DNA of 64,000 nt, taken from positions 1,845,230-1,909,229 of the forward strand of contig NZ_JAFEMB010000001.1 in NCBI RefSeq assembly GCF_016892705.1. The letters are read 5' to 3'. Shown piece by piece: positions 16,830 to 28,450 of this stretch (its first letter is position 1; every line of letters begins with the position of its first letter). Origin of the DNA: Microvirga pudoricolor. Lineage in GTDB: Bacteria > Pseudomonadota > Alphaproteobacteria > Rhizobiales > Beijerinckiaceae. A program made the translations under genes and the position numbers. The notes under the pieces are model-generated. The model saw only the letters and a program-made list of their open reading frames with translations, was not told the origin of the DNA and did not search any database.

Positions 16830-17133
16830 TAGTTCAAGTTGACGCTAAGGCAACAACGGACCCGGGATTTCCACCGGTTTCCACAGCCCGCGAGCCAAAA
16901 AAGAGGTCATGAGGCAGAGTGCCGGAATCTGTGGGACTTACAGTATAATCGTTGCCTCTTCAAAAAAGACGACCCATGGATCGCTTGAGTATTCGATTGA
17001 GGATTGAATAAAGCTGGTTCAGTTCGAGAAAGGGATTGTTTAGCAAGGCCGCCGCGCTAGCTCATGAGGCCGGATCGAGAGCGTTTTACTGATCGTCGAC
17101 CCCGACAGAGACGCGAATAACATTTGAGGCTCC

Positions 17134-18039
17134 ATGTCTATGCTCGGATTATCATCCGTTAAACAAGCCATATGGGCCACGCTGCCGGACGCATGGGCCG
17201 TTGGGATCCAATATCGCAGAGCCCATGGCCGGTTCCCGGATCTCCGGCGGCCGGCCACGTTCACGGAGAAGGTCCAGTTTCGGAAGCTCTATGACCGCGA
17301 CGCCCGGATGCCGCTCTTCGCCGATAAGGCGAAGGTCAAGGACTTGATCTCCGCCATGGTCGGCTCGCGCTACGTCATTCCGACCCTCTGGACGGGGCGC
17401 GATGTCGAGACGGTCGATTTCGACGCGCTGGCGCGCCCGTTCGTGATCAAGCCGACCCACTCCTGCGGTCAGGCCATTTTCGTGCGCGAGACCGACGTGA
17501 TGGATTGGAACGAAGTCCGCGCCCGCTGCCACGCCTGGATGGACAGCCTCTACGGATCCAGGACCCGGGAATGGCTCTACGGGCACATCGAACCGGCGGT
17601 CATGATCGAGTCCATGATCGGAGACGGGCAAACGCCCCCGGCCGACTACAAGTTCTTCGTGTTCCACGGCCGGACCCAGCTCATCCAGGTCGACATCCAG
17701 CGCTTCGGGGACGGGCAGGAGCGGGCGATCTACGACGCGGAGTGGCGGCGGCTTGCGGTGCAGTCCACCTACCCGGACACCCGGCATGAGGTCCACCGGC
17801 CTGAATTGCTGGCCGAGATGAAGCGCGTGGCGGAGGCCATCGGGTCGCCCTTCGACTTCGTGCGCGTCGACCTGTACGTGGTGGCCGGCCGGGTCTATTT
17901 CGGCGAGACGACCTTCTACCCGGCTTCGGGCTATGCCCGGTATCGTCCCGACGGGTTCGACGCGGAGCTCGGACGGCATTGGCACATCGACGCGAAAGCG
18001 CCGCCTGCACGGGAGCAGACGGCGTTTTCGTTCGGGTGA
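17134..18039 (+). CDS. TupA-like ATP-grasp protein
   Basis: 301 aa. Pattern fits the TupA-like ATP-grasp family (amide ligases or sugar-linked enzymes of surface polysaccharide loci): TFTEKVQFRKLYDRD near 44-58, LFADKAKVKDLI, the ATP loop VIKPTHSCGQAIF near 106-118, YKFFVFHGRTQLIQVDIQRF near 171-190, and FDFVRVDLYVVAGRVYFGE near 245-265 with acidic metal ligands. A polysaccharide-modifying role is usual for the family, but no surface-sugar locus is nearby, so the substrate is unknown. It is convergent with gyrB, 38 bases apart. Confidence 0.82.
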   Translation: MSMLGLSSVKQAIWATLPDAWAVGIQYRRAHGRFPDLRRPATFTEKVQFRKLYDRDARMPLFADKAKVKDLISAMVGSRYVIPTLWTGRDVETVDFDALARPFVIKPTHSCGQAIFVRETDVMDWNEVRARCHAWMDSLYGSRTREWLYGHIEPAVMIESMIGDGQTPPADYKFFVFHGRTQLIQVDIQRFGDGQERAIYDAEWRRLAVQSTYPDTRHEVHRPELLAEMKRVAEAIGSPFDFVRVDLYVVAGRVYFGETTFYPASGYARYRPDGFDAELGRHWHIDAKAPPAREQTAFSFG

Positions 18040-18077
18040 GAGCGTCCGAGCCGACGCCTGGGCGGGTTCCAGGCGGA

Positions 18078-20543
<2,466 letters not shown>

Positions 20544-20676
20544 TCAGGGTTGCGCGCCGGGGTGTTTGATTCGTCAGATCAATTATTTAGGGACGATTGC
20601 TTGAAATTTCACCCCCACGCGCCTACGCGCGCGTGAAAAGACGCACCCGATTCCTCACTTTTCACCGGAATTCCCG

Positions 20677-21291
20677 CTAACGGGCCGCAATTGCCGCGGC
20701 GGCCCCCACCATGATGGCTCCCGTGCCCTTGTTGAGCCTGCGGATCGAGCGGGCCGAGGTGAAGATCCGGCGCACTCGCGCGGCCAGCACGATGTAGCCC
20801 GCGAACACGACGCCCAGCACCACGAGCGTGGCCGCGACGAGTTCCGCATAGCCCAATGCCGTAATGCGATCGAGATCCAGCAGCGTGGGCAGGAGGGCCA
20901 TGTAGAACATGATGGTCTTCGGATTGCCCAGGGTCAGGGCCACGCCCCCCAGCAGGAGCTTGGCCGGGCTCTCGCCGGCCGTATCGCCCCGGGTGTCGAG
21001 GGCCTCGGCCGGAGCGGTCCAGAGCTTGTAGGCGATGAAGAGCAGATACGCGACGCCGGCGTATTTCACCGCCAGGAAGACCCCGTGGAAGGTCTGGGCG
21101 AGGGCCGCCAGGCCCACGATGGCGAAGGTCAGCCAGACGACATCGCCGAGCGCGATGCCGATGCTGAAGGCCACGGCGCCGCGCGGACCCCGCCCCAGCA
21201 CCCGCGCCACGATGGCGGCGATGCCGGGTCCGGGCGCGGCGGCCGCGATGAAAAGCGCGGTGGCGAAGACGAGAAGGCCTGCGAGATCCAT
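20677..21291 (-). CDS. LysE/RhtB-family translocator
   Basis: 204 aa integral membrane exporter with about six helices. The family start is visible: LLVFATALFIAAAAPGPGIAAIVARVLGRG, where the proline-glycine APGPG motif marks the first helix end. GNPKTIMFYMALLPTLLD follows near residue 120. The family exports amino acids such as lysine, homoserine or threonine; the substrate cannot be assigned. It interrupts recF-gyrB in the same direction and has about 170 bases before gyrB. Confidence 0.88.
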   Translation of the reverse strand: MDLAGLLVFATALFIAAAAPGPGIAAIVARVLGRGPRGAVAFSIGIALGDVVWLTFAIVGLAALAQTFHGVFLAVKYAGVAYLLFIAYKLWTAPAEALDTRGDTAGESPAKLLLGGVALTLGNPKTIMFYMALLPTLLDLDRITALGYAELVAATLVVLGVVFAGYIVLAARVRRIFTSARSIRRLNKGTGAIMVGAAAAIAAR

Positions 21292-21349
21292 GGCGACCCT
21301 GCTTGAAATACCATGTCGGGCATCATAGCCGAAGCCCCGGAAAGAACCA

Positions 21350-22522
21350 TCAACGATTGGTGATGGGTTCGATCACGCCAGGCCTCACCTGCAGCACGTC
21401 CGCCCGGCCCTGAAGCTCCGCGAAGAGCGCCGGATCGGCGCCCGTCATCCAGACTTGGCCGCCGAGCTTCTCCAGCTCCGCGAACAGGCCCGCCCGGCGC
21501 TTGGGGTCGAGATGAGCCGCGACCTCGTCCAGCAGAATGAAGGGCGCAAGTCCGCTCATGGCGGCGACGAGTCTCGCATGGGCCAGCACGAGGCCGATGA
21601 GCAGGGCCTTCTGCTCCCCCGTCGAGGCGGTGGCGGCGGGAATGTCCTTCGGACCGTGGCGCACCAGCAGGTCGGTGGCTTGAGGCCCCACGAGGGTGCG
21701 CCCGGCCGCCCGATCCCGGGCGCGGTAATCGCGGAGGATCGCCCGGTAGCGGTCCTCCGCGTCCACGGCGGGCAGGGAGGCGATGAGCGCGTCGATCTCG
21801 CCCTCCAGGCTCAGGGTCGCGAAAGGGAAGGGCGAGGTGTCGTCGCGGGTGGCCAGGATCAGGGCGGCCAGGCGCTCCACGGTCTCGCGCCGGGCGGACG
21901 CCACCGCGACCGCGAGCTCCGCCACCTCGCGCTCCAGGGCGTCGAGCCAGAGACTGTCACTGGCATTGTCCTCCAGCACCCGGTTGCGGGAGCGCAGGGC
22001 GCGCTCGAGAGCGTTGACGCGGGCGCCGTGCTCCGCGTCCACCGCCAGCACGAACCGGTCGAGAAACCGGCGCCTGTCGCCCGCCGAGCCGCGGAACAGG
22101 GCATCGAGGTCCGGGGTCAGCCAGACGACGCGCAGGTATTCTGAGAACGCGGACGGGGAGGAGGCGGACGAACCGTCGATGCGGCAGATCCGGGCGGCGC
22201 GCGCCTCCGGGTGGGCGGCCTCCAGGCCGGTGCCGAGCCGGTGCTCGCCGAAGGGCGCATCGAGGCCGATGGATACCGCGAACGAGCCCCGGCCGCCTCC
22301 AGGCGCCCCCTGGCGCGCCATCTCGGCCAGGTCCGCCCGGCGCAGGCCTCGCCCCGGCATGAAGAGCGAGATCGCCTCCAGCACGTTGGTCTTGCCCGCG
22401 CCGTTCTCGCCCACCAGGGCCACGAGACCCTGCGAGACGGCGAGGTCGAGGCTCTCGTAGGTGCGAAAATCCTGGAGGATCAGGCGGGTGATGCGGGAGG
22501 CGGGGGGCGTTTCGGGCGGCAT
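21350..22522 (-). CDS. recF: DNA replication and repair protein RecF
   Basis: 390 aa SMC-like ATPase that loads RecA at gaps through RecOR. Walker A GENGAGKTNVLEAIS is near residue 33. The signature helix with TGEQKALLIGLVLAHARL and Walker B FILLDEVAAHLD are near 295-340. RLILQDFRTYESLDLAV is the typical RecF N-terminus. I prefer ATG 22522, with AGGA six bases upstream, over ATG 22543, which has no ribosome-binding site. It follows dnaN, separated by repeat DNA. Confidence 0.95.
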   Translation of the reverse strand: MPPETPPASRITRLILQDFRTYESLDLAVSQGLVALVGENGAGKTNVLEAISLFMPGRGLRRADLAEMARQGAPGGGRGSFAVSIGLDAPFGEHRLGTGLEAAHPEARAARICRIDGSSASSPSAFSEYLRVVWLTPDLDALFRGSAGDRRRFLDRFVLAVDAEHGARVNALERALRSRNRVLEDNASDSLWLDALEREVAELAVAVASARRETVERLAALILATRDDTSPFPFATLSLEGEIDALIASLPAVDAEDRYRAILRDYRARDRAAGRTLVGPQATDLLVRHGPKDIPAATASTGEQKALLIGLVLAHARLVAAMSGLAPFILLDEVAAHLDPKRRAGLFAELEKLGGQVWMTGADPALFAELQGRADVLQVRPGVIEPITNR

Positions 22523-22599
22523 GCGGGTTCCTGCGGCCTTCATGCCCGGATCGGGTGCCGGAGATCAAGCGCGTTAGGGTCGCGCAAGGGGAGGGTGTC

Positions 22600-22627
22600 A
22601 TCCCGGACGGCGCAGCCGAACCGGGAT
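22600..22627. repeat. Small palindromic repeat (ATCCCGG/CCGGGAT)
   Basis: ATCCCGG at 22600-22606 pairs with CCGGGAT at 22621-22627, just upstream of the larger GTCATTCC element. It resembles a partial copy of the same intergenic repeat class. Confidence 0.45.
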
Positions 22628-22658
22628 CGCCGGACGGGTGAGCGCGGGAGCTTCCCTT

Positions 22659-22758
22659 GTCATTCCCGGCCGGAGTGTGGCGGAGGGAAAGGGAATCCGG
22701 CTCTGCGCCCCATCCTGAAAACGGTCCCGGATCGTCGCTCCGCTCCGTCCGGAATGAC
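22659..22758. repeat. About 100-bp intergenic repeat bounded by GTCATTCC/GGAATGAC
   Basis: An eight-base perfect terminal inverted repeat (GTCATTCC at 22659, GGAATGAC at 22751-22758) encloses GC-rich, self-complementary segments. It sits between recF and dnaN. Elements with this style of ends are common in Hyphomicrobiales intergenic DNA; copy number in this genome is unknown. Confidence 0.55.
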
Positions 22759-22764
22759 GGAGGG

Positions 22765-23883
22765 TCAGACCCGCATCGGCATCAGGACGTAGAGCGCGTT
22801 CGCGCCGTCGCGGTCCTGGATCACTGTGGGCGAGCCGGGATCGGCCAGCTTGAACAGTGCGGTGTCGCCGTCGAGCTGGGCGGTGATGTCGAGGAGATAG
22901 CGGGCGTTGAAGCCGATATCGATGGATCCGGCCTCGTAATCGACCTCGATCTCCTCGGTGGCGCTGCCGGAATCCGGGTTGTTCACGGACAGGGTCAGCC
23001 TCCCGTCGCCGAGGGCCAGCTTCACGGCCCGGCCGCGCTCGGACGAGATGGTGGAGACCCGGTCGACCGCCTTGGCGAACTCGGCCCGCTCCACGGTCAG
23101 AAGCTTGTCGTTCCCGGTCGGGATCACGCGCTGGTAGTCCGGGAAGGTGCCGTCGATGAGCTTGGAGGTCAGCACCACGCCGTCGAAGGTCATGCGCACC
23201 TTGGCGGAGGACAGTTCGATGCGGATGGTCTCGCTGCCGTCCTCCACGAGCTTGACGATCTCGGCCACGGCCTTGCGCGGGATGATGACCCCCGGCATGC
23301 CCTCCGAGCCCTTGGGGGCGGGCAGCTCCACGCGGGCGAGGCGGTGGCCGTCGGTGGCGACCGCGCGCAGCATGGGCTGGCCCGACACCTCGATGGCGTG
23401 CAGGAAGATGCCGTTGAGGTAGTAGCGCGTCTCCTCCGTCGAGATCGCGAACTGGGTCTTCTCGATCAGGCGCTTGAGGTCGGCGGCGGGCAGTTCGAAG
23501 CTGTGAGGCAGGTCGCCCGCGGCGAGGTCCGGGAAGTCGCTCTCCGGCAGGGCCTGGAGCATGAAGCGCGAGCGCCCGGAACGGATCTGCATCTGGCCCC
23601 CGTCGCCGGCCATCTCCAGGGAGACCTGGGCGCCGTCGGAGAGCTTGCGCACGATGTCGTAGATCACGTAGGCCGGAACCGTGGTGGAGCCGGCCTGCGC
23701 GATGTCGGCCGGGATGGTTTCCGTCACCTCGATGTCGAGATCCGTCGCCTTGAGGCGCAGGGTCTCGCCATCGGCGCGCAGCAGGACGTTCGACAGGATC
23801 GGAATGGTGTTGCGGCGCTCGACGACGCGGTGCACATGCCCGAGCGCCTTCAAAAGGGCGGCGCGCTCAACGGTTACTCTCAT
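22765..23883 (-). CDS. dnaN: DNA polymerase III beta subunit (sliding clamp)
   Basis: 372 aa, the usual clamp length, with three repeated subdomains. Typical segments: MRVTVERAALLKALGHVHRVVERRNTIPILSNVL at the N-terminus, TRYYLNGIFLH and ATDGHRLA in the second domain, and the C-terminal LMPMRV tail ending in the conserved PMRV/PMRL motif. It encircles DNA and tethers polymerases. It lies 157 bases downstream of dnaA on the same strand. Confidence 0.98.
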   Translation of the reverse strand: MRVTVERAALLKALGHVHRVVERRNTIPILSNVLLRADGETLRLKATDLDIEVTETIPADIAQAGSTTVPAYVIYDIVRKLSDGAQVSLEMAGDGGQMQIRSGRSRFMLQALPESDFPDLAAGDLPHSFELPAADLKRLIEKTQFAISTEETRYYLNGIFLHAIEVSGQPMLRAVATDGHRLARVELPAPKGSEGMPGVIIPRKAVAEIVKLVEDGSETIRIELSSAKVRMTFDGVVLTSKLIDGTFPDYQRVIPTGNDKLLTVERAEFAKAVDRVSTISSERGRAVKLALGDGRLTLSVNNPDSGSATEEIEVDYEAGSIDIGFNARYLLDITAQLDGDTALFKLADPGSPTVIQDRDGANALYVLMPMRV

Positions 23884-24040
23884 AGCCCAACACCTGTTGT
23901 CGTTGGAATTATTGGGTCGCCCGGCGCTACAAGCCGGGGATCAGCGGGGCAGCAAGATTGGCGAAGGTTGGGCCAGAAAGCAAGGCGCTGAGCCCTGCTT
24001 TCCCACCAGACACTTAAGCCCTTCCGATCGAGGCGCCGGC

Positions 24041-25537
24041 CTATTCCTGCAGCATGCGCTTGAGGAGCTCGACCTCGTCGTTGAGGGCGTTGTCCTCGCC
24101 GATCTGCTTCTCGATCTTGCGCACCGCGTGGAGCACCGTGGTGTGGTCGCGTCCGCCGAAGCGGCGGCCGATCTCCGGCAGGGACCTGAGGGTAAGCACC
24201 TTGGACAGGTACATGGCGATCTGCCGCGGGCGCACGACGGCGGCAGTGCGTCGCTCGGACAGGATGTCCGAGCGCGAGACGTTGTAGCGGGAGGCCACCA
24301 GCTTCTGGATGTCCTCGATCTTCACCCGCTTCGGCTCGCGGTTGCGCACGAGGTCGCGGATCGCCGTCTCGGCGGTCTCGATGGTGATGGACGAGTTGGT
24401 GAGGGTCGCGTGGGCGAGCAGGCGGTTCACGGCGCCTTCCAGGTCGCGGCCGTTGGCCGTGATGGAGCGGGCGACGTAGGACACCACGTTGGGGCTCACC
24501 TCGAAGGTGGGATGGATGGTCTTCAGGGCTTCGAACCGGGTGGTCAGGATCGAGGCACGCAAGGCCTCGTCGAGGGCGCCGACCTCCACCACGAGGCCGC
24601 CCGCGAGGCGCGAGCGCACCCGCTCGTCCAGGGCTTCGAGATCCGCCGGGGGGCGGTCCGACGCCACCACGATCTGGCGGCCCGCATCGATGAGGGCGTT
24701 CAGGGTGTGGCCGAATTCCTGCTGGATCTGCTTGCCCTGGATGAACTGCACGTCGTCCAGGATGAGAAGATCGATGGCGCGCAGCCGCTCCTTGAAGGCG
24801 AGCGAGGTCTGGGCCTTCAGGGAGGCCACGAAGCCGTACATGAACCGGTCGGCGGTCAGGTAGATGACCCGGCGGCCTTGGGTTTTGGCCGCATGCCCGA
24901 TGGCGTGGAGGAGATGGGTCTTGCCGAGGCCGACGCCCGCGTGGAGGTAGAGCGGGTTGTAGATGGCCTGGCCGTTCTGGGCGACCCGGTCGGCGGCCGC
25001 GTGGGCGAGGGCGTTGGAGCGCCCGATGATGAAGCTCTCGAAGGTGAGGCGCGCATCGAGAGGGGCGCCGCCGAACTCGCCGGCCTCCGCCTTCTCTTCC
25101 GGCAGCGCGAGGGCGGGCGCCTTGATGTCGCCGGGAGGTACGGCCGCCAGGGAGGCGGCCGGAGCGCGGGGCGTCTCGCTGGGCCTGCGGGCGAGGGCGG
25201 GATCGCGGCTCGGCGAGCTGCCGGACGAGCGCACCCCGATGGTGACGCGCTCCACGTCCGTGGCCTCGGCCCGGTAGAGGGTCAGGACCCGGTCGGCATA
25301 ATGGGACTCGATCCAGCTCTTCAGGAAACGGGTCGGCACCGTCAGGAAGGCGCAGCCGTCGACGACGGCGTCGAGCTCGAGACGGGCGAACCAGCTGGCG
25401 AACACATCCTCGCCCAGCTCGGCCCGAAGGCGGCGTTTGACCCTCGCCCAGTTCTCCGATGCCATCTGCGCTCCCGACATGTCGACCCCGCTCTCGTTCG
25501 GGGCGGAATGGGTGCGATGATCCTCGCTGCGATACAT
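24041..25537 (-). CDS. dnaA: Chromosomal replication initiator DnaA
   Basis: 498 aa. Domain I starts near residue 28 ([31 protein letters not shown]). A variable proline/alanine-rich linker (about 100-165) precedes the AAA+ domain, with Walker [15 protein letters not shown] and Walker [12 protein letters not shown]-terminal domain IV carries the box-binding signature [16 protein letters not shown]. It binds DnaA boxes and melts the origin. GGAGG eight bases before ATG 25537 decides the start. Upstream is a long gene-free region with a perfect DnaA box and clustered GANTC sites, consistent with autoregulation or an adjacent origin. Confidence 0.98.
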   Translation of the reverse strand: MYRSEDHRTHSAPNESGVDMSGAQMASENWARVKRRLRAELGEDVFASWFARLELDAVVDGCAFLTVPTRFLKSWIESHYADRVLTLYRAEATDVERVTIGVRSSGSSPSRDPALARRPSETPRAPAASLAAVPPGDIKAPALALPEEKAEAGEFGGAPLDARLTFESFIIGRSNALAHAAADRVAQNGQAIYNPLYLHAGVGLGKTHLLHAIGHAAKTQGRRVIYLTADRFMYGFVASLKAQTSLAFKERLRAIDLLILDDVQFIQGKQIQQEFGHTLNALIDAGRQIVVASDRPPADLEALDERVRSRLAGGLVVEVGALDEALRASILTTRFEALKTIHPTFEVSPNVVSYVARSITANGRDLEGAVNRLLAHATLTNSSITIETAETAIRDLVRNREPKRVKIEDIQKLVASRYNVSRSDILSERRTAAVVRPRQIAMYLSKVLTLRSLPEIGRRFGGRDHTTVLHAVRKIEKQIGEDNALNDEVELLKRMLQE

Positions 25538-25837
25538 TCAATATCCCTCCACGAGATCCCGTGCCGACTGGGCCCAGGATCCCCACGCCACTACCAATGC
25601 TGAAATCCAGAGGCGTTCGTGCCTCATGGAGTTCAGGTCTGGCGCCCCCAAACTGTACTGAAGATTATCTTTTGATGGTAAAGATGAAGTGCCTCGTTAT
25701 GGACACTTCACGAGCAGCACTCATGCAGTTTCAAGTCTACTCCTGCCTGGGCCGAGAACTTCTGTTTGCTTCTTGATTTGTTGAAACAACGCTCCGTCCC
25801 CATATCCGAGCTTCTAAACTTGAGATTTGAGTGAATG

Positions 25838-25861
25838 ACTTCACGGCGACCCCCGTGAAGT
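25838..25861. promoter_or_regulatory. 9-bp inverted repeat in the dnaA upstream region
   Basis: ACTTCACGG and CCGTGAAGT are perfect arms around six bases. The same CACTTCA core recurs at about 25704-25710, and its reverse complement at 25685-25691, giving a repeated symmetric motif about 150-320 bases upstream of dnaA. Possible protein-binding site. Confidence 0.4.
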
Positions 25862-25984
25862 GAATTGACCTTACACAGGGGGTCTGGGGGTGGCAACAGA
25901 ATGAATCGATGTTGCGCCGCCCAAAGGCCGGTTTGACGCACCGCAAATTCGTCCACAGGTTTTCAGCCGGCTCTATAAAACCCT

Positions 25985-26093
25985 GACTCTTCAACTGATT
26001 CAGGGTCTGACCACAGGCTGTCCACCGTCCGCAAAAAAGGTTTTCTCGCAATGTTGAATCGGGGATGATTCGAGCCGGATTCGGGGTCGATTC
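25985..26093. promoter_or_regulatory. Cluster of six GANTC (CcrM methylation) sites
   Basis: GANTC occurs at 25985, 25997, 26056, 26067, 26078 and 26089, six times in 109 bases, where chance would give about half a site. CcrM methylates this sequence in Alphaproteobacteria and its methylation state can time dnaA transcription. The last four sites are spaced 11 bases apart, about one helical turn. Confidence 0.6.
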
Positions 26094-26212
26094 CAATGCC
26101 TCGCGGAAGCTTGCCTGCTAAGCCCCTGAAGACGCTCCGCGTTTTATGCGCATTCGCAAGCTGTGCCGTTATCACACGCACCCCCGGAATGGCCCGCCAA
26201 GTCAAGGCTTCG

Positions 26213-26221
26213 TGTGGATAA
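26213..26221 (-). promoter_or_regulatory. Perfect DnaA box
   Basis: TGTGGATAA on the plus strand is the exact complement of the DnaA consensus TTATCCACA. It lies between dnaA and rpsT with weaker matches nearby (TCGTCCACA ending at 25957 and a poorer one around 26018-26026). Confidence 0.6.
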
Positions 26222-26275
26222 AAAATCCCACAGGTCTCTTGGTCTCCGGGCCCGAAAATCAAGGGCAGGCGCATG

Positions 26276-26302
26276 AAAAAACCCGGCCTTGCGGGCCGGG
26301 TT
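26276..26302 (-). terminator. Intrinsic terminator of rpsT
   Basis: On the minus strand a nine-base stem (AACCCGGCC / GGCCGGGTT, five-base loop) is followed by a T-run. It is 36 bases past the rpsT stop. Confidence 0.8.
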
Positions 26303-26337
26303 CGAATGCTGGGTCAACGCAACCTGAACGAGAACGA

Positions 26338-26604
26338 TCAGGCGCTCAGGGTCTTGATGCGGGCCGAGAGGCGCGAGACCTTCCGCGAGGCGGTGTTCTT
26401 GTGCACGATGCCCTTCTGGGCGGCGCGCATCAACTCGGGCTCGGCGGCGCGGAGAGCCGCGACGGCGTCGTTCTGGTTGCCGGAGGCGATCGCCTCCTCG
26501 ACCTTGCGGATGAACGTGCGAACGCGGCTGCGACGCGAGCGGTTGATCGCCGTGCGCTTGACGATCTTGCGGGTCATCTTCTTGGCCGAGACAGTGTTGG
26601 CCAT
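26338..26604 (-). CDS. rpsT: 30S ribosomal protein S20
   Basis: 88 aa, lysine/arginine-rich and helical: [39 protein letters not shown] is a typical S20 start, ending with [19 protein letters not shown]. It binds 16S rRNA early in 30S assembly. ATG 26604 has GAGGA eight bases upstream; a TTG two codons earlier is too close to it. rpsT next to dnaA is a recurring arrangement in Alphaproteobacteria. A strong terminator follows. Confidence 0.97.
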   Translation of the reverse strand: MANTVSAKKMTRKIVKRTAINRSRRSRVRTFIRKVEEAIASGNQNDAVAALRAAEPELMRAAQKGIVHKNTASRKVSRLSARIKTLSA

Positions 26605-26780
26605 GGCCAAAGTCCTCGTAGGTAAGCACCGATGCGACGAGCCTTGCGGCTCGTCTGTGAGCCTTGGCGGCGACCGGCGGATTGCAATGGAAACCGAAGA
26701 GCCCGCGGATCGCGCGGGCTCATGTGAGGCGGCTTATAGACTCGGGTCCGGGAAACGTCAACAACAACCGGCTCTTCGCG

Positions 26781-27584
26781 TCAAAAAAGCGACGTCGCCA
26801 GCCCCGACAGCCCCTGACGCCAGGGATTGGCCGGGTCGAGAAGAAGCCTGAGCGCCATGAGGGCCGAAATCGCGACGAGCAGGGGGCGGATCAGGCGGGA
26901 ACCCAGCCTTATGGCGAGCCGGGACCCGATCTGGGCGCCGAGAAGCGCCGTTCCGGCCATCACGAGCCCTGCCGGCCACATCACCGCTCCCGTGGCGGAA
27001 AACAGCAGGAGGCTGCCGAAATTGCTGCCCAGGTTGACGAGCTTGGTGTGGGCCGTGGCCCGCACGACCCCGTAGCCCAGGAGCGTGACGAAGCCCAGCA
27101 TATAGAAGGAGCCCGCGCCGGGTCCGAAGATCCCGTCATAGAAGCCGACCGCCACGGGCAGCGTCGCCCCGAAGGTGACGGCCGTCATCCGCGCATGGGC
27201 ATCCTCGTCCTTCAGGCGGCGGGACAGGGCGAAATAGACCGCGATCGCCACGAGCAGGACCGGGATCACCAGATCCAGGACGGCGCGGGGCAGGACGCTC
27301 ACGCACAGGGCCCCGATGATGCCGCTGGCGAAGGCCACGAGCGCGAAGGGAACGGCCTGGCGCCAGACGATCAGGCCCCGGCGCCCGAACGCGTAGGTGG
27401 CGGAGGCGGCCGAGCAGACCCCCTGCACCTTGTTGGTGGCGATGGCCTGGGCGGGGTCGAGCCCGCAGAGCAGGAGGACCGGCACGGTGATGAGACCGCC
27501 GCCGCCCGCGATGGAATCGACGAAGCCCGCCAGGAAAGCGGCACCGCCCAGGAGCATGAGGGTGTCGAAGCCCAGATCGAGCAT
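26781..27584 (-). CDS. TauE/SafE (TSUP) family permease
   Basis: 267 aa with about eight membrane helices and the two-fold repeat of the family: N-terminal GAAFLAGFVDSIAGGGGLITVPVLLLCG near 13-40 and the second-half counterpart YDGIFGPGAGSFYMLGFVTLLGYG near 150-175. Members export sulfite, sulfoacetate or related organosulfur anions. No sulfur genes are adjacent apart from cysK about 9 kb away, so the substrate is open. It lies 34 bases downstream of the enoyl-CoA hydratase stop and may be co-transcribed. Confidence 0.9.
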   Translation of the reverse strand: MLDLGFDTLMLLGGAAFLAGFVDSIAGGGGLITVPVLLLCGLDPAQAIATNKVQGVCSAASATYAFGRRGLIVWRQAVPFALVAFASGIIGALCVSVLPRAVLDLVIPVLLVAIAVYFALSRRLKDEDAHARMTAVTFGATLPVAVGFYDGIFGPGAGSFYMLGFVTLLGYGVVRATAHTKLVNLGSNFGSLLLFSATGAVMWPAGLVMAGTALLGAQIGSRLAIRLGSRLIRPLLVAISALMALRLLLDPANPWRQGLSGLATSLF

Positions 27585-27618
27585 GACGAATTCTTCCCGG
27601 CCGGGCCTGTCCGCTCTT

Positions 27619-28392
27619 TTACTGGTTCTTGAACCCGGGGGCCCGCTTCTCGACGAAGGCCTTCATGCCTTCCTTCTGGTCGGCGGTGGCGAACATGGCC
27701 TGGAACAGGCGCCGCTCGAAGCGGATGCCCTCGGATAGGCTCACCTCGTCGGCCCGGTTGATGGTTTCCTTCGTCATGATGGCGATGGGGAGCGACATCG
27801 ACGCGATGGTGTCGGCGGTCTTCATGACCTCCGTCATGAGGTCGGCGGCCGGGACCACGCGGGCCACGAGGCCGGAGCGCTCGGCTTCCTCCGCGCCCAT
27901 CATGCGGCCCGTAAGGCACATCTCCATGGCCTTGGCCTTGCCGATGAGGCGGGTGAGGCGCTGGGAGCCGCCCATGCCGGGCATGACGCCGAGCTTGATC
28001 TCGGGCTGGCCGAACTTGGCCGTGTCGGCCGCGATGATGAAGTCGCACATCATGGCGAACTCGCAGCCGCCCCCGAGGGCAAAGCCCGCCACCGCGGCGA
28101 TCATGGGCTTGCGCTGGGCCGCCACCCGGTCCCAGCCCGAGAACTGGTTGGTGGAATAATTGTGCGGATAGACCAGGTCCGCCATCTCCTTGATGTCGGC
28201 GCCCGCGGCAAACGCGCGCTCGGACCCGGTCACGACGATGCAGCCCACATTGTCGTCGGCCTCGAAGGCGTCGAGGGACTGGATCACTTCGCCGAGCAGG
28301 GCTGAGTTCAAGGCATTCAGGGCCTGGGGCCGGTTGAGGGTGATCAAGCCTACCTTGCCGCGGGTCTCGACGAGGATCGTTTCAAAAGCCAT
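27619..28392 (-). CDS. Enoyl-CoA hydratase
   Basis: 257 aa crotonase-fold enzyme that hydrates trans-2-enoyl-CoA during fatty acid degradation. Oxyanion-hole segment [11 protein letters not shown] near 60-70, [19 protein letters not shown] near 99-117 with the first catalytic Glu, and the second Glu-containing region [25 protein letters not shown] near 124-146. C-terminus ends in [10 protein letters not shown], typical of EchA/FadB1-like short hydratases. ATG 28392 has GGAGG eight bases upstream; an in-frame GTG at 28521 would add a segment translated from tandem repeats and is rejected. Confidence 0.94.
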   Translation of the reverse strand: MAFETILVETRGKVGLITLNRPQALNALNSALLGEVIQSLDAFEADDNVGCIVVTGSERAFAAGADIKEMADLVYPHNYSTNQFSGWDRVAAQRKPMIAAVAGFALGGGCEFAMMCDFIIAADTAKFGQPEIKLGVMPGMGGSQRLTRLIGKAKAMEMCLTGRMMGAEEAERSGLVARVVPAADLMTEVMKTADTIASMSLPIAIMTKETINRADEVSLSEGIRFERRLFQAMFATADQKEGMKAFVEKRAPGFKNQ

Positions 28393-28450
28393 GGGCGCCG
28401 CCTCCATTCTGATTCCCGTATGGGTTAGGGGAGGCGGCCAAGCTCGGCAA

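Larger units (their letters stand above)
25538..26276. other. Gene-free dnaA-rpsT region: dnaA promoter and possible origin
   Basis: No credible gene is present in these roughly 740 bases, which are more AT-rich than their surroundings. Contents: an AT-rich stretch at 25650-25700, a 9-bp inverted repeat at 25838-25861, a partial DnaA-box match ending at 25957 (TCGTCCACA), six GANTC sites within 25985-26093 plus one at 25903, and a perfect DnaA box at 26213. This fits a cell-cycle-controlled dnaA promoter; calling it oriC is inference, because many Hyphomicrobiales place oriC elsewhere. Confidence 0.4.

Noticed and set aside
16799..17133. tRNA or small RNA gene
   Set aside because: No cloverleaf-like pairing or TTC-arm motif was found; the clear feature is the SOS box.
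25538..26337. Small minus-strand frames in the dnaA-rpsT gap
   Set aside because: They have no recognisable motifs and overlap the DnaA box, GANTC cluster and inverted repeats.
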